From: EsbW-18 sp964634615
Lineage (GTDB): Bacteria > Patescibacteriota > Minisyncoccia > Phycocordibacterales > EsbW-18
Length of the DNA stretch: 17,608 bases
NCBI GenBank assembly: GCA_964634615.1
Contig: CAZWLQ010000015.1
Location: 1-17,608 of the forward strand
Direction of reading: 5' to 3'
Positions 6,900-13,459 of the stretch are shown here, one piece after another. Each line of letters begins with the position of its first letter. Position 1 is the first letter of the stretch. Position numbers and translations under genes: made by a program. A model generated the notes under the pieces. It did no database searches. It was not told where the DNA came from and saw only the letters and a program-made list of their open reading frames with translations.

Positions 6900-7481
6900 C
6901 TAACCTGATAGCTTTTCATCGGGCAAGACCATTTTTGCATCGAGAAGATGTTTGGCGTATTCCTCCACGGGTTTTCCGCGCTCCTTATAGTTTTGAATGA
7001 GGTTTCGGAGAAGAGTAAACAAAACCTCATCGGGTGGTGAAAAGAATTGAAAACCATCAACTAAACGAGCTGTTTGAGTCAGCGCATTTTCTGGCAACAT
7101 AAATACTTGAAGAACTCTGAATTCCACTCCTTGAGGTGTTTTGTAGACTGGCACTACAGAAAAAAGCTGTACACCTTTAATGGAGAGATCCAATTTTGGT
7201 CGTCTCGTTGTTTTCAATTGAGAATATGACAATGTCCACCCATCCGCATCCCAGTCTCCATGTTCTTGGCATAGGGCCCGTAGGATACTTTCTGTTTTGG
7301 AAAAATCTTCCTCAACTACATATACATCCACGTCTTCGTTCTTTCTGAAAAATTCCCCAGTGACGCCCGCAATAGCAACCCCTCCGAACACAAAATATTC
7401 TACTCCCCCACTCGTGAGTGCAGGCAACACCTCCTGAAAAATGAGTGCGAGGTGCTCGTTATGTTCAAGTTCTTTTTGCAT
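6900..7481 (-). CDS. Putative nucleotidyltransferase-fold protein
   Basis: This 193-aa protein has the start of a nucleotidyltransferase domain. FVFGGVAIAG (residues 31-40) supplies the GG motif, and NEDVDVYV supplies the paired aspartates D50 and D52. The later segment RRPKLDLSIKG (about 93-103) may supply a third acidic residue. The pattern resembles the small MNT/AbiEii-like and aminoglycoside-adenylyltransferase-like families; the substrate is unknown. The gene lies between mraY (7 nt before) and ftsW (28 nt after), which is not a usual position for this fold. It starts ATG at 7481 with a weak AGGA very close by and is probably co-transcribed with mraY. It could be an antitoxin- or toxin-type enzyme or an unrelated passenger; no partner gene is seen. 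Confidence 0.7.
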   Translation of the reverse strand: MQKELEHNEHLALIFQEVLPALTSGGVEYFVFGGVAIAGVTGEFFRKNEDVDVYVVEEDFSKTESILRALCQEHGDWDADGWTLSYSQLKTTRRPKLDLSIKGVQLFSVVPVYKTPQGVEFRVLQVFMLPENALTQTARLVDGFQFFSPPDEVLFTLLRNLIQNYKERGKPVEEYAKHLLDAKMVLPDEKLSG

Positions 7482-7488
7482 ATCCTAG

Positions 7489-8541
7489 CTATCCAATCAG
7501 TGCGATGATGACGCCCACGGTCGCAAACATCACTGCAAGAACCCAGTAGCGCATGACGACTTTTGTTGCAGGCCAACCGATTGCTTGAAAATGGTGATGG
7601 AGCGGAGCCACGAGAAATATCTTTTTGCCCCCACGGAATTTTTTGGAAAGGAGTTGTGCGCTTGACGAGAGCGATGTTGCAACGAGGAGAAACGCGATGA
7701 TGGGAAGTACCAAAACCTGTTGCGTAAGAAACGCAACCACCGAGAGCGTCATGGTGAGCGCCATGATACCGGTCTCACTCATCATGAATCGTGCGGGCGG
7801 AATATTGAACCAAAGGAATGCCATCAGTGCTCCGACAATCATAAAACAAAATGCTGCAATATCGATTTGGTTTTGAGCGAACGCGATGATGCCGTATGCA
7901 GAGAAAATCGACGCAAAGACACCGCCCGAAAGACCATCCAACCCATCAATCACACCACCCGAGTAGCAACCGAGCATCACAATGATGAAAAACGGGACGA
8001 AAAAGATACCAATATCAAGGATTCCGGCAAACGGCACAATAATCGTCGACACATCGAGCTTCGTGTAGAACCACCAGGCACCAACCGCTCCCACCAAGGT
8101 CACGAGGACAATACGTTTTGCAAGAGAGAGACCACCCGCAATGTGATCATATCGATCAGAAATCGTGAGGTAATCATCAATGAATCCAATCAATGCACCA
8201 ACGAGCAGTGTGAAGAGTGGAAGCCAGGTCTGATTGCGTGAGAGGAAATTTAATTTATCAAAAAAATCCCCATTGATGAGATGTCCTATGAAAAAGAGCG
8301 CAATGGTGAGAACGGCACTCCCCCACACCACAATACCTCCCATGCGAGGCAACTTTCTTTCCTCGTCGTTGTGGAGCTTTGCCGATATCGTTGCGCTACC
8401 ACCGTCGGTTGCCACGCGCACACTCTTCTTTTTCCAAACCTTATAGGTGTAGAGATAGTGCGTGATGAGTGGTGTAATCGCGATGCCGCAGATGAAAGCA
8501 ACGGCGGCTGGGATCATGACTTTAATGATGTCGAGTGTCAT
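7489..8541 (-). CDS. mraY: Phospho-MurNAc-pentapeptide transferase MraY
   Basis: MraY transfers phospho-MurNAc-pentapeptide to undecaprenyl phosphate to make lipid I in the inner membrane. From ATG 8541 the protein has 350 aa and about ten membrane segments. Signature residues are present: KLPRMGGI (63-70), the aspartate pair D122-D123 in FIDDYLTI, DGLDG at 199-203, and the triple histidine HHH at 315-317 in APLHHHFQ. The frame stays open to a TTG at 8565, but the first ATG fits the family N-terminus better, and a TACACT element lies 12 nt before it. It heads the mraY-nucleotidyltransferase-ftsW-murG series and follows the terminator of RNA C, so it needs its own promoter. Confidence 0.97.
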   Translation of the reverse strand: MTLDIIKVMIPAAVAFICGIAITPLITHYLYTYKVWKKKSVRVATDGGSATISAKLHNDEERKLPRMGGIVVWGSAVLTIALFFIGHLINGDFFDKLNFLSRNQTWLPLFTLLVGALIGFIDDYLTISDRYDHIAGGLSLAKRIVLVTLVGAVGAWWFYTKLDVSTIIVPFAGILDIGIFFVPFFIIVMLGCYSGGVIDGLDGLSGGVFASIFSAYGIIAFAQNQIDIAAFCFMIVGALMAFLWFNIPPARFMMSETGIMALTMTLSVVAFLTQQVLVLPIIAFLLVATSLSSSAQLLSKKFRGGKKIFLVAPLHHHFQAIGWPATKVVMRYWVLAVMFATVGVIIALIG

Positions 8542-8553
8542 ACGGTATTCATC

Positions 8554-8559
8554 AGTGTA
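8554..8559 (-). promoter_or_regulatory. Candidate -10 of mraY
   Basis: TACACT on the minus strand lies 12 nt before the mraY ATG. A T-rich stretch with TTGTTT lies 15 nt upstream. The terminator of RNA C sits immediately upstream, which makes a fresh promoter here likely. Confidence 0.45.
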
Positions 8560-8572
8560 GAACAAAAAAAGC

Positions 8573-8611
8573 TAAAACAAAATCAGCCTCACGGCTGGGC
8601 CGAAGGCTGAT
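8573..8611 (-). terminator. Intrinsic terminator of RNA C
   Basis: ATCAGCCT (8582-8589) pairs with AGGCTGAT (8604-8611), extended inside by CGGC with GCCG. The minus strand continues with TTTTGTTTTA. Confidence 0.88.
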
Positions 8612-8861
8612 ACAGACTAGAGGGTGGAGACTGTCCCGGCAGTCTCCCGTTCGTGCACACATAGGCACCAGAACACCCCTCGTACGGTTGATGAACCACT
8701 ACCCTCCATGGCATCGGGACTCCCGAGGGAAGGTTGGGGCAAGATGGAGAGGCATCAGCGCCTCATCCCGTAGTGGGTCTTGCTGTCCTATAGGTAGTTT
8801 CTTGCCCGATCCGACGCGCGAGTACACGCGGCGTCGAAAACGCCCAGGACGATCAATATCT
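8573..8861 (-). ncRNA. Candidate structured RNA C, about 290 nt
   Basis: This minus-strand locus has its own promoter and terminator and no convincing ORF. Visible folding from 5' to 3' in the RNA is: a hairpin of 8812-8820 with 8827-8836 (9 bp, one bulge); a long-range 8-bp stem GGGCAAGA/TCTTGCCC (8737-8744 with 8800-8807) enclosing the hairpin GAGGC/GCCTC (8749-8764); and a three-way junction closed by 8620-8625 with 8675-8681. The junction carries a perfect 8-bp hairpin (8626-8633/8640-8647) and a two-part hairpin (8649-8656/8665-8674). A 7-bp match (8696-8702 with 8770-8776) crosses the long-range stem and could form a pseudoknot, but a match of that length can occur by chance. No RNase P, tmRNA or SRP RNA signature was found. 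Confidence 0.65.
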
Positions 8862-8867
8862 AAAGGG

Positions 8868-8896
8868 AGTATGGCCAAAAAAGAGAGAACTGTCAA
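8868..8896 (-). promoter_or_regulatory. Promoter of RNA C
   Basis: On the minus strand, TTGACA (8891-8896), a 17-nt spacer and CATACT (8868-8873). It begins 8 nt after the stop codon of the carboxypeptidase gene. Confidence 0.65.
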
Positions 8897-8903
8897 CGTC
8901 GTT

Positions 8904-9875
8904 TTACAGGGCCTCAAAAAATGCAAGGGTCGCAGCTACCAATGTTTCCATATCGGCAAAGCGTCCTTCCCTACTTGAACCGAGCACCACAATCACCACA
9001 GGACGTCCAAGGGTCACATCAAAAGAAACCGCTAAGTTGCCACCAGCGCTATCGGTGAATCCTGTCTTTGCACCGACCGCCCAAGGAATTGTGTTGGCGA
9101 GCATGTTGGTGCTTTTCACTGTATGCGTGTTCCCCGTGCGTGAGGTGAACGTAAATGAGTCGTGACGCGTCACATCAAGTCCATCCGGCATGGTTTTGAG
9201 TGCGGAAGCCAAAAGCAGTGCGGCATCGCGTGCTGATCCGGTGTTGCTCGGCTTCTCTCCAATGTCGAGTCCGGTTTCATTCATAAAATGAGATCGTGTC
9301 ATACCGAGCGTTGCTGCTTCCGTATTCATCGCCGCAATGAATGAACCACCGGTTTCTTTCTCGTATGCGAGTTTCAGCGCCGTTGCGGCATCATTCGATG
9401 AGGTGAGCAACATGAATCCAATCAAATCGGCGAGATTCCACACTTCTCCCGCAAAGAGTCCGCTCTCCCCTTCGGTATTGAGTGCTTCCTGTGGAATCGT
9501 AACAGCAACCTCGGGCGAAAGATTTTTGGTTGCGACAAGCGCTGTTAGGAGTTTGCTGACGGATGCGAGCGGGAGGGTCACGTCACTGTTTTTTGCAAAA
9601 AGAGCAGCGTCATCACGGATATCAACCACGTACACCGCTTTTGCTTCGAGTGTCATGTTGTCAAAGCTCGAGTGTGATTTTTGTGTATTCGTGCTACTTG
9701 CGACAGCACCATCGGTGGCATCCGAAGTACGCCCACTCTCTTTTGTTGAAAAGAAAAAAAGACCCGCAATGAATGCAAGGCACATGCCGCAAGCAAGAAT
9801 TGCCAGAAGCGGGCTACGCGGCTTCCGCGGAACCGCTTCCTGTATCGGCGTCATCGGTAAATTTAGTGGTGGCAT
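8904..9875 (-). CDS. D-alanyl-D-alanine carboxypeptidase (peptidase S11, DacA-like)
   Basis: This penicillin-binding protein trims the terminal D-Ala of peptidoglycan stem peptides outside the membrane. From ATG 9875 it has 323 aa. One membrane segment at about residues 22-43 is a signal anchor, since no clear cleavage site is seen. The three active-site motifs are intact: SVSK (S105-K108), SSN (159-161) and KTG (270-272). It lacks an obvious C-terminal amphipathic anchor. The frame is open to a TTG at 9920, but that would overlap scpB by 107 nt; ATG 9875 overlaps by 62 nt and ATG 9854 by 41 nt. A TACACC 5 nt before ATG 9875 may be a -10. The N-terminus is uncertain; the family is not. Confidence 0.93.
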   Translation of the reverse strand: MPPLNLPMTPIQEAVPRKPRSPLLAILACGMCLAFIAGLFFFSTKESGRTSDATDGAVASSTNTQKSHSSFDNMTLEAKAVYVVDIRDDAALFAKNSDVTLPLASVSKLLTALVATKNLSPEVAVTIPQEALNTEGESGLFAGEVWNLADLIGFMLLTSSNDAATALKLAYEKETGGSFIAAMNTEAATLGMTRSHFMNETGLDIGEKPSNTGSARDAALLLASALKTMPDGLDVTRHDSFTFTSRTGNTHTVKSTNMLANTIPWAVGAKTGFTDSAGGNLAVSFDVTLGRPVVIVVLGSSREGRFADMETLVAATLAFFEAL

Positions 9876-10422
9876 TGAGAGGTGTATCGGTTTCGGTTGC
9901 GCGCGATTCGAATGCAGCAAGTTCAGAAAGAACCGTTTGCATATCAGGAAGTTCCGCGACCGATGAAATACCTAGAAACGATAACAGTTCGAGGGTCGGC
10001 TTGTAAAGAAAACTTCGCTGATCGTGTGGGTTATCCACGCGCTCAATCAATCCTCGAACCAAAAGTTGTCGAACAATGAATGCAGAATTCACTCCGCGAA
10101 TATAATCGATGCGTGCCCGCGTCACTGGACTCTGGTACAAAACAATCGCGAGTGTTTCAAGTCCAGCTTTACCCAAATCTTTCTCCAACGCTTCTTTCCT
10201 AATTGCGGTTATGAGATCGCTGGCTTCCGGTGCGGTATGAAGCGCTATCTCATCGCCGTTCTCCATAAGAACGATGCCACGGCCGATAAGCTTTTCGCGA
10301 AGCTCTGTAAGGCCATTTCGCACGTCAGTTTCAGAAACTTTCAGCATACGCGAAAGCTCCTTCACGGTTGTTGTTTCGCCCGTGAAAAAAAGTACTGCTT
10401 CAATGTTTGATGAGAGATTCAT
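9814..10422 (-). CDS. scpB: Chromosome segregation and condensation protein ScpB
   Basis: ScpB binds the kleisin ScpA and, with SMC, forms the bacterial condensin that organises the chromosome. The 202-aa protein has two winged-helix regions; family features include NIEAVLFFTGETTTVKELSR near the start, GKAGLETLAIVLYQSPVTRA, IDYIRGVNS and a VRGLIERV segment. The acidic tail (about 165-202) is variable. The frame is open to a TTG at 10500, but ATG 10422 follows the scpA stop by 4 nt and begins the conserved domain, so it is preferred; the longer version would overlap scpA by 74 nt. Its 3' end overlaps the carboxypeptidase gene. No smc is present in the window. Confidence 0.94.
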   Translation of the reverse strand: MNLSSNIEAVLFFTGETTTVKELSRMLKVSETDVRNGLTELREKLIGRGIVLMENGDEIALHTAPEASDLITAIRKEALEKDLGKAGLETLAIVLYQSPVTRARIDYIRGVNSAFIVRQLLVRGLIERVDNPHDQRSFLYKPTLELLSFLGISSVAELPDMQTVLSELAAFESRATETDTPLNATTKFTDDADTGSGSAEAA

Positions 10423-10426
10423 ATCC

Positions 10427-11179
10427 TTATGCGCTGTAGTTTGGTGTTGCGACTGTCTCGGTTTCCATGTTGATGTCTTCAAATTGTCCTCGCTGTTCAA
10501 CGAGTAGTATACCTTGCTTCACGAGCTCGAGCATCGCCAAAAACGACACGATGGTGTTTACACGCACTTCACGCTCGGACGCGTCGCCCCGCTTGTGGGT
10601 CTTTGCAAATTCAGAGAAACGCATCTTGAGCGCTCCTTGAATACGGGTTGCGAGTGTCGACATCATATCCTCAAGACTCATGATTTTCTCAACGACCGCT
10701 TTCTTCAGTATTTCCACTTTCGGAAATCGGGCAATAATCGCGAACACACTCTCGCGGAGTGACCCTGTCGTGATTGATGGATGCGGCGCAAAGACTTTTT
10801 GATCAAAGTAGGGTGAACGTACCGGTGCAAAAAGAACCTTGTTGCCAAAGCGTTCTCTAAGTTCTCCTGCCAGTTGTTGAATCTTCTTGTAGATTTTTAG
10901 ACGTGCTTCGAGGTCCTTAATATCCGCCTCCTCTTCTTCAGAGAGCGCGAACTCAGGCAAGAGTGAGCGTGATTTAATTAACACCAATGTTGAGGCAATC
11001 AGCACGAAGTGCGCCACGTCGTGTGTTGGAAACTCGTCTGCTGTCTGCAGGTGCGCCATGTAATCGTCCGCAACCGATGCTAATGACACGTCGTTAATCA
11101 AAAGCTTTCGCTTCTCAATCAACGACAAGAGCAGGTCAAGCGGACCTTCGAAGATAGGTGTTTTAATCGAGAACGTCAT
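10427..11179 (-). CDS. scpA: Chromosome segregation and condensation protein ScpA (kleisin)
   Basis: ScpA is the kleisin that bridges the SMC heads and binds ScpB. The 250-aa protein starts with the family hallmark FEGPLDLLLSLIEKRKLLIND, followed by DYMAHLQ and a helix rich in hydrophobic and charged residues (VLIASTLVLIKSRSLLPE). The C-terminus has the winged-helix region with VSFLAMLELVKQGILLVEQ. The length is typical. It lies 20 nt after the aspS stop and 4 nt before scpB, so scpA and scpB are probably translated together. A TATACT lies 8 nt before the ATG but has no -35, so read-through from aspS and its T-box is also possible. Confidence 0.95.
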   Translation of the reverse strand: MTFSIKTPIFEGPLDLLLSLIEKRKLLINDVSLASVADDYMAHLQTADEFPTHDVAHFVLIASTLVLIKSRSLLPEFALSEEEEADIKDLEARLKIYKKIQQLAGELRERFGNKVLFAPVRSPYFDQKVFAPHPSITTGSLRESVFAIIARFPKVEILKKAVVEKIMSLEDMMSTLATRIQGALKMRFSEFAKTHKRGDASEREVRVNTIVSFLAMLELVKQGILLVEQRGQFEDINMETETVATPNYSA

Positions 11180-11199
11180 GTGCTGTAAGTATATCGCAC

Positions 11200-12564
11200 C
11201 TACTTCTTCTCCTCGTCTTTTTCGATGACCGAGAGGCGTTCGTCGATGCGCTCCATGTCGCGTGGGAACATGCAGGCCTCACGGATATTCTTCAACCCCA
11301 AAATCTGCATGGTCATACGTTCAGCACCGAATGCAAAACCGCCTTCGGGAGGAACACCGTAGCGGAATGCGTCCAAAAACATTTTGATTTTTTCAGGATC
11401 CATTTCCCATTCAGCAACGTGCTTCTCAAGCTGCGCGTAGTCGTTGACGCGGCGTCCACCAGAGAGCCACTCAACACCACGACAGAGCAAGTCCATTCCT
11501 TCGTTGAATTCGGGATTCTCCGGATTTGGATAGACGTAGAAAGGCTTCTTCTTTGTTGGGTATCCGTAGACGAACACGAAGTCAGAGCCGGTCTCTTTAA
11601 GAACGATGTCGCAAAGCGCTCGCTCGCTTTCAGGGTTTAAGTCTTTGTCGCCTCGGAAGTCAGGACCACCCGCAGCAAAAATTTTGTCCTGTGCTTCGGT
11701 CAACGACATACACGGAGTCTTTTCAAGCATCACCGGAAGCGTTGTCTCAAGGATTTCAAGTTCGCGCGGACACTGCTTTGCCAACTGCTCCAACACGAAT
11801 CGCACGGTCGCTTCTGCCATGTCACGAACATCCGTCCATGAGTCAATGAACCCCATCTCGGCGTCGAGCGATACCACTTCGGTGAGGTGTCTCGTTGTTG
11901 CACTTGGTTCTGCGCGGAAGATTTTGTTGACTGAAAAGACGCGCTCAAACGCTGACATGACAATCTGTTTGTAGAGTTGCGGACTCTGTGAAAGAAATGC
12001 TTTGTGTTCAAAATAATCCACCTGAAAGACTTCGGCACCTCCTTCAGCAACCGCAGGAGCGATTGATGGTGCTTGGAACTCAAAGAACCCTTGGGACTTC
12101 ATGAATTCACGGAATGAATCAATAATCACCGCTTGGACGCGGAAGATTGCCTGAACACGAGGGTGACGAAGCGTTATCGCGCGGTGATCAAGCTGTGTTG
12201 GGAGTTCGACATCCAAAACTTCTTTGGTGATATCAAACGGCAAGGGTGCTGCTTTAGCAATAACGGTGAGCCCTGTCGCTTCAAGTTCGACGGTTCCTGA
12301 TTCAAGTTTTGGATTCACCAAGTTCTCCGGGCGCGCCTTCACCTTTCCAACAAGCTCAATAACATCCTCGGTTTTCAATTCTGATGCGGTCGCATGCACT
12401 GCTTCAGAGACTTTTGGATTGAAGACAACCTGGAGCAAGCCGGTTCGGTCGCGGAGGTCAATGAAAATCAACTTTCCATGGTCGCGGCGTACACGAACCC
12501 ACCCTTTAAGCATAATTTCTTCACCGACGTGGTTAACTGTGTCTCGTACAAGTGTTCGTTCCAT
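11200..12564 (-). CDS. aspS: Aspartyl-tRNA synthetase, short archaeal-length form
   Basis: This class II synthetase has 454 aa, much shorter than the usual bacterial AspRS of about 590 aa, and it lacks the inserted GAD domain. The N-terminal OB fold (about 1-110) includes GWVRVRRDHGKLIFIDLRDR. Motif 2 is FRAEPSATTRHLTE, and the motif 3 region is GGFAFGAERMTMQILGL, continuing NIREACMFPRD near the C-terminus. The motif 3 wording and the length are of the archaeal/eukaryotic type. Such enzymes are often nondiscriminating and also load Asp on tRNA-Asn, but no gatCAB is in the window to test this. It follows a T-box leader, so uncharged tRNA probably controls its expression. No SD is evident before the ATG. 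Confidence 0.93.
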   Translation of the reverse strand: MERTLVRDTVNHVGEEIMLKGWVRVRRDHGKLIFIDLRDRTGLLQVVFNPKVSEAVHATASELKTEDVIELVGKVKARPENLVNPKLESGTVELEATGLTVIAKAAPLPFDITKEVLDVELPTQLDHRAITLRHPRVQAIFRVQAVIIDSFREFMKSQGFFEFQAPSIAPAVAEGGAEVFQVDYFEHKAFLSQSPQLYKQIVMSAFERVFSVNKIFRAEPSATTRHLTEVVSLDAEMGFIDSWTDVRDMAEATVRFVLEQLAKQCPRELEILETTLPVMLEKTPCMSLTEAQDKIFAAGGPDFRGDKDLNPESERALCDIVLKETGSDFVFVYGYPTKKKPFYVYPNPENPEFNEGMDLLCRGVEWLSGGRRVNDYAQLEKHVAEWEMDPEKIKMFLDAFRYGVPPEGGFAFGAERMTMQILGLKNIREACMFPRDMERIDERLSVIEKDEEKK

Positions 12565-12574
12565 AAATATATGA

Positions 12575-12629
12575 GAAATAAAATAGCCCTTACAAAAACC
12601 ACCGAATAGTCAGTGACTTTTGTAAGGGC
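12575..12629 (-). terminator. Attenuator terminator of the aspS T-box
   Basis: GCCCTTACAAAA (12586-12597) pairs perfectly with TTTTGTAAGGGC (12618-12629), 12 bp, and is followed on the minus strand by TATTTTATTTCT. Its CCUUAC segment (12622-12627) is the same one needed for the antiterminator, so the two folds exclude each other. Confidence 0.92.
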
Positions 12630-12824
12630 GATCGGATCGACTTCGTCCTGAATACAGGACTTCGTCGTATCGAGGGCGGTACCACCTTACTTGCCACGCC
12701 ATAGCTCCGGAGGAGCGTCGGCGGGCTTCTCATTTACAGCTATAACGGGCATCCCCGGGAGATTCTACTGCCTCTTTCGAGGGTTCTTTCCCCTGCTCAG
12801 CCGTGTCAGCGGCTTCAACGCGTT
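12575..12824 (-). promoter_or_regulatory. T-box riboswitch leader of aspS
   Basis: A T-box senses uncharged tRNA and lets transcription continue when the cognate amino acid is short. The hallmark AAGGTGGTACCGCC is present (12675-12688, minus strand). In it GTAAGG (12685-12690) pairs with CCTTAC (12622-12627), leaving the 7-nt bulge UGGUACC that holds the UGGN bases for the tRNA 3' end. Upstream are AGTAG (12765-12769), CCGTTAT (12742-12748) and AATGAG (12729-12734), in the order common between stem I and the T-box. The specifier domain looks short: a hairpin at 12799-12814 has the loop CUGACA, which contains the Asp codon GAC (12805-12807), and a GAAA-loop hairpin lies at 12771-12782. The specifier assignment is an inference; the T-box itself is firm. 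Confidence 0.9.
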
Positions 12825-12830
12825 AATCCA

Positions 12831-12858
12831 AGTATACGAGACTCTTCCTTAAAAACAA
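12831..12858 (-). promoter_or_regulatory. Candidate promoter of the aspS T-box transcript
   Basis: On the minus strand, TTGTTT (12853-12858), a 16-nt spacer and TATACT (12831-12836). The predicted start near 12824 leaves room only for a short stem I. Confidence 0.5.
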
Positions 12859-12873
12859 ACCACACTACTTGAT

Positions 12874-12901
12874 TTGACATAAAGTATTTATCATGTACAA
12901 T
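12874..12901 (+). promoter_or_regulatory. Strong promoter of the 123-aa gene
   Basis: TTGACA (12874-12879), a 16-nt spacer and TACAAT (12896-12901). It is back to back with the T-box promoter, the two -35 boxes being 15 bp apart. The predicted start is near 12908. Confidence 0.8.
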
Positions 12902-12907
12902 AATTTC

Positions 12908-13035
12908 ATCGATAGAACTCCGGTTTTATCGGGTCGCCCAGGGGTCTGCTCTGATCCCTACCATATGCCCATCGGACAATCCGGTCGGAATGGTCCAGCT
13001 TCTGGGAGCGAGAAATCTCTCGAAAGGAGATAAAA
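12908..13035 (+). promoter_or_regulatory. Highly structured 5' leader with SD switch
   Basis: Five hairpins lie almost end to end: CGATA/TATCG (12910-12914/12927-12931), AGGGGTC/GATCCCT (12940-12946/12953-12959, one G-U pair), ACCAT/ATGGT (12960-12964/12990-12994, inner CGGA/TCCG), CCAG/CTGG (12995-12998/13002-13005) and CGAGA/TCTCG (13009-13013/13018-13022). ATCTC (13015-13019) can instead pair with GAGAT (13027-13031), which would bury part of the SD AAAGGAG (13023-13029). The last two pairings exclude each other, as in a translational switch. Confidence 0.5.
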
Positions 13036-13407
13036 ATGAGCGAGAAGAGCCAGTACATTTGCAACCTGACGGACAATTTGATCGGCAAGAACCGCCTTGC
13101 CAGTCTCTGGGAGCAGGTTCCCGAGGCCGACTTCATGTACTACGCGCGGATTGATCTAGAGCAGGGCGATGTTCGCAAGATGCGCTTCGATACCCTAGGG
13201 AAGATCATGTGCTCTTTCGAAATCGGCGATGTCCTAGCTTCAAATCAGGAGCTGTTCGACAACATTACCTTCTCCGGAGACTGCGAGGAGCTGCTTCGGG
13301 GACTCGTTTCGGTCTGTCTCACCTATGTGATTCGCGACCGACTCAATCCCGAAGCGGAAAGCTCGATTCCGAAGTACAAGCGACCCAATAAGGTCGTTGT
13401 GGAGTAA
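13036..13407 (+). CDS. Uncharacterised 123-aa protein
   Basis: No family is recognised. The protein is soluble and mixed in charge, with four cysteines (residues 9, 59, 83, 93), no signal peptide or membrane segment, and a basic tail (PKYKRPNKVVVE). The coding evidence is unusually clear for this window: a strong promoter, a long structured leader, a good SD (AAAGGAG, 6 nt before ATG) and an intrinsic terminator after the stop make a complete single-gene unit. The wobble positions look richer in G and C than in the neighbours. It lies between aspS and trpS on the opposite strand to both. The unlike initiation signal and base use may point to a different origin or to regulated high expression. 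Confidence 0.75.
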   Translation: MSEKSQYICNLTDNLIGKNRLASLWEQVPEADFMYYARIDLEQGDVRKMRFDTLGKIMCSFEIGDVLASNQELFDNITFSGDCEELLRGLVSVCLTYVIRDRLNPEAESSIPKYKRPNKVVVE

Positions 13408-13422
13408 CCACGGCGTCCTCCT

Positions 13423-13459
13423 GCCCCGACCCAGCAATGGTGTTCGGGGCTTTCGTTTT
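13423..13459 (+). terminator. Intrinsic terminator of the 123-aa gene
   Basis: GCCCCGA (13423-13429) pairs with TCGGGGC (13444-13450), followed by TTTCGTTTT. Its end touches the stop codon of convergent trpS. Confidence 0.85.

Noticed and set aside
7720..8241. Plus-strand 173-codon open frame
   Set aside because: It is antisense to mraY, with His/Arg/Asn-rich composition typical of a shadow frame.
8573..8861. RNase P RNA, tmRNA or SRP RNA
   Set aside because: No GAGGAAAGUCC-type, tag-coding, CCA-end or GGAAGCAGCC-type motif was found here or in RNAs A, B, D and E. Divergent forms cannot be excluded by eye.
8535..8978. Plus-strand 147-codon open frame
   Set aside because: It runs through RNA C and the ends of two minus-strand genes, has low-complexity Arg/Ser-rich composition and no SD.
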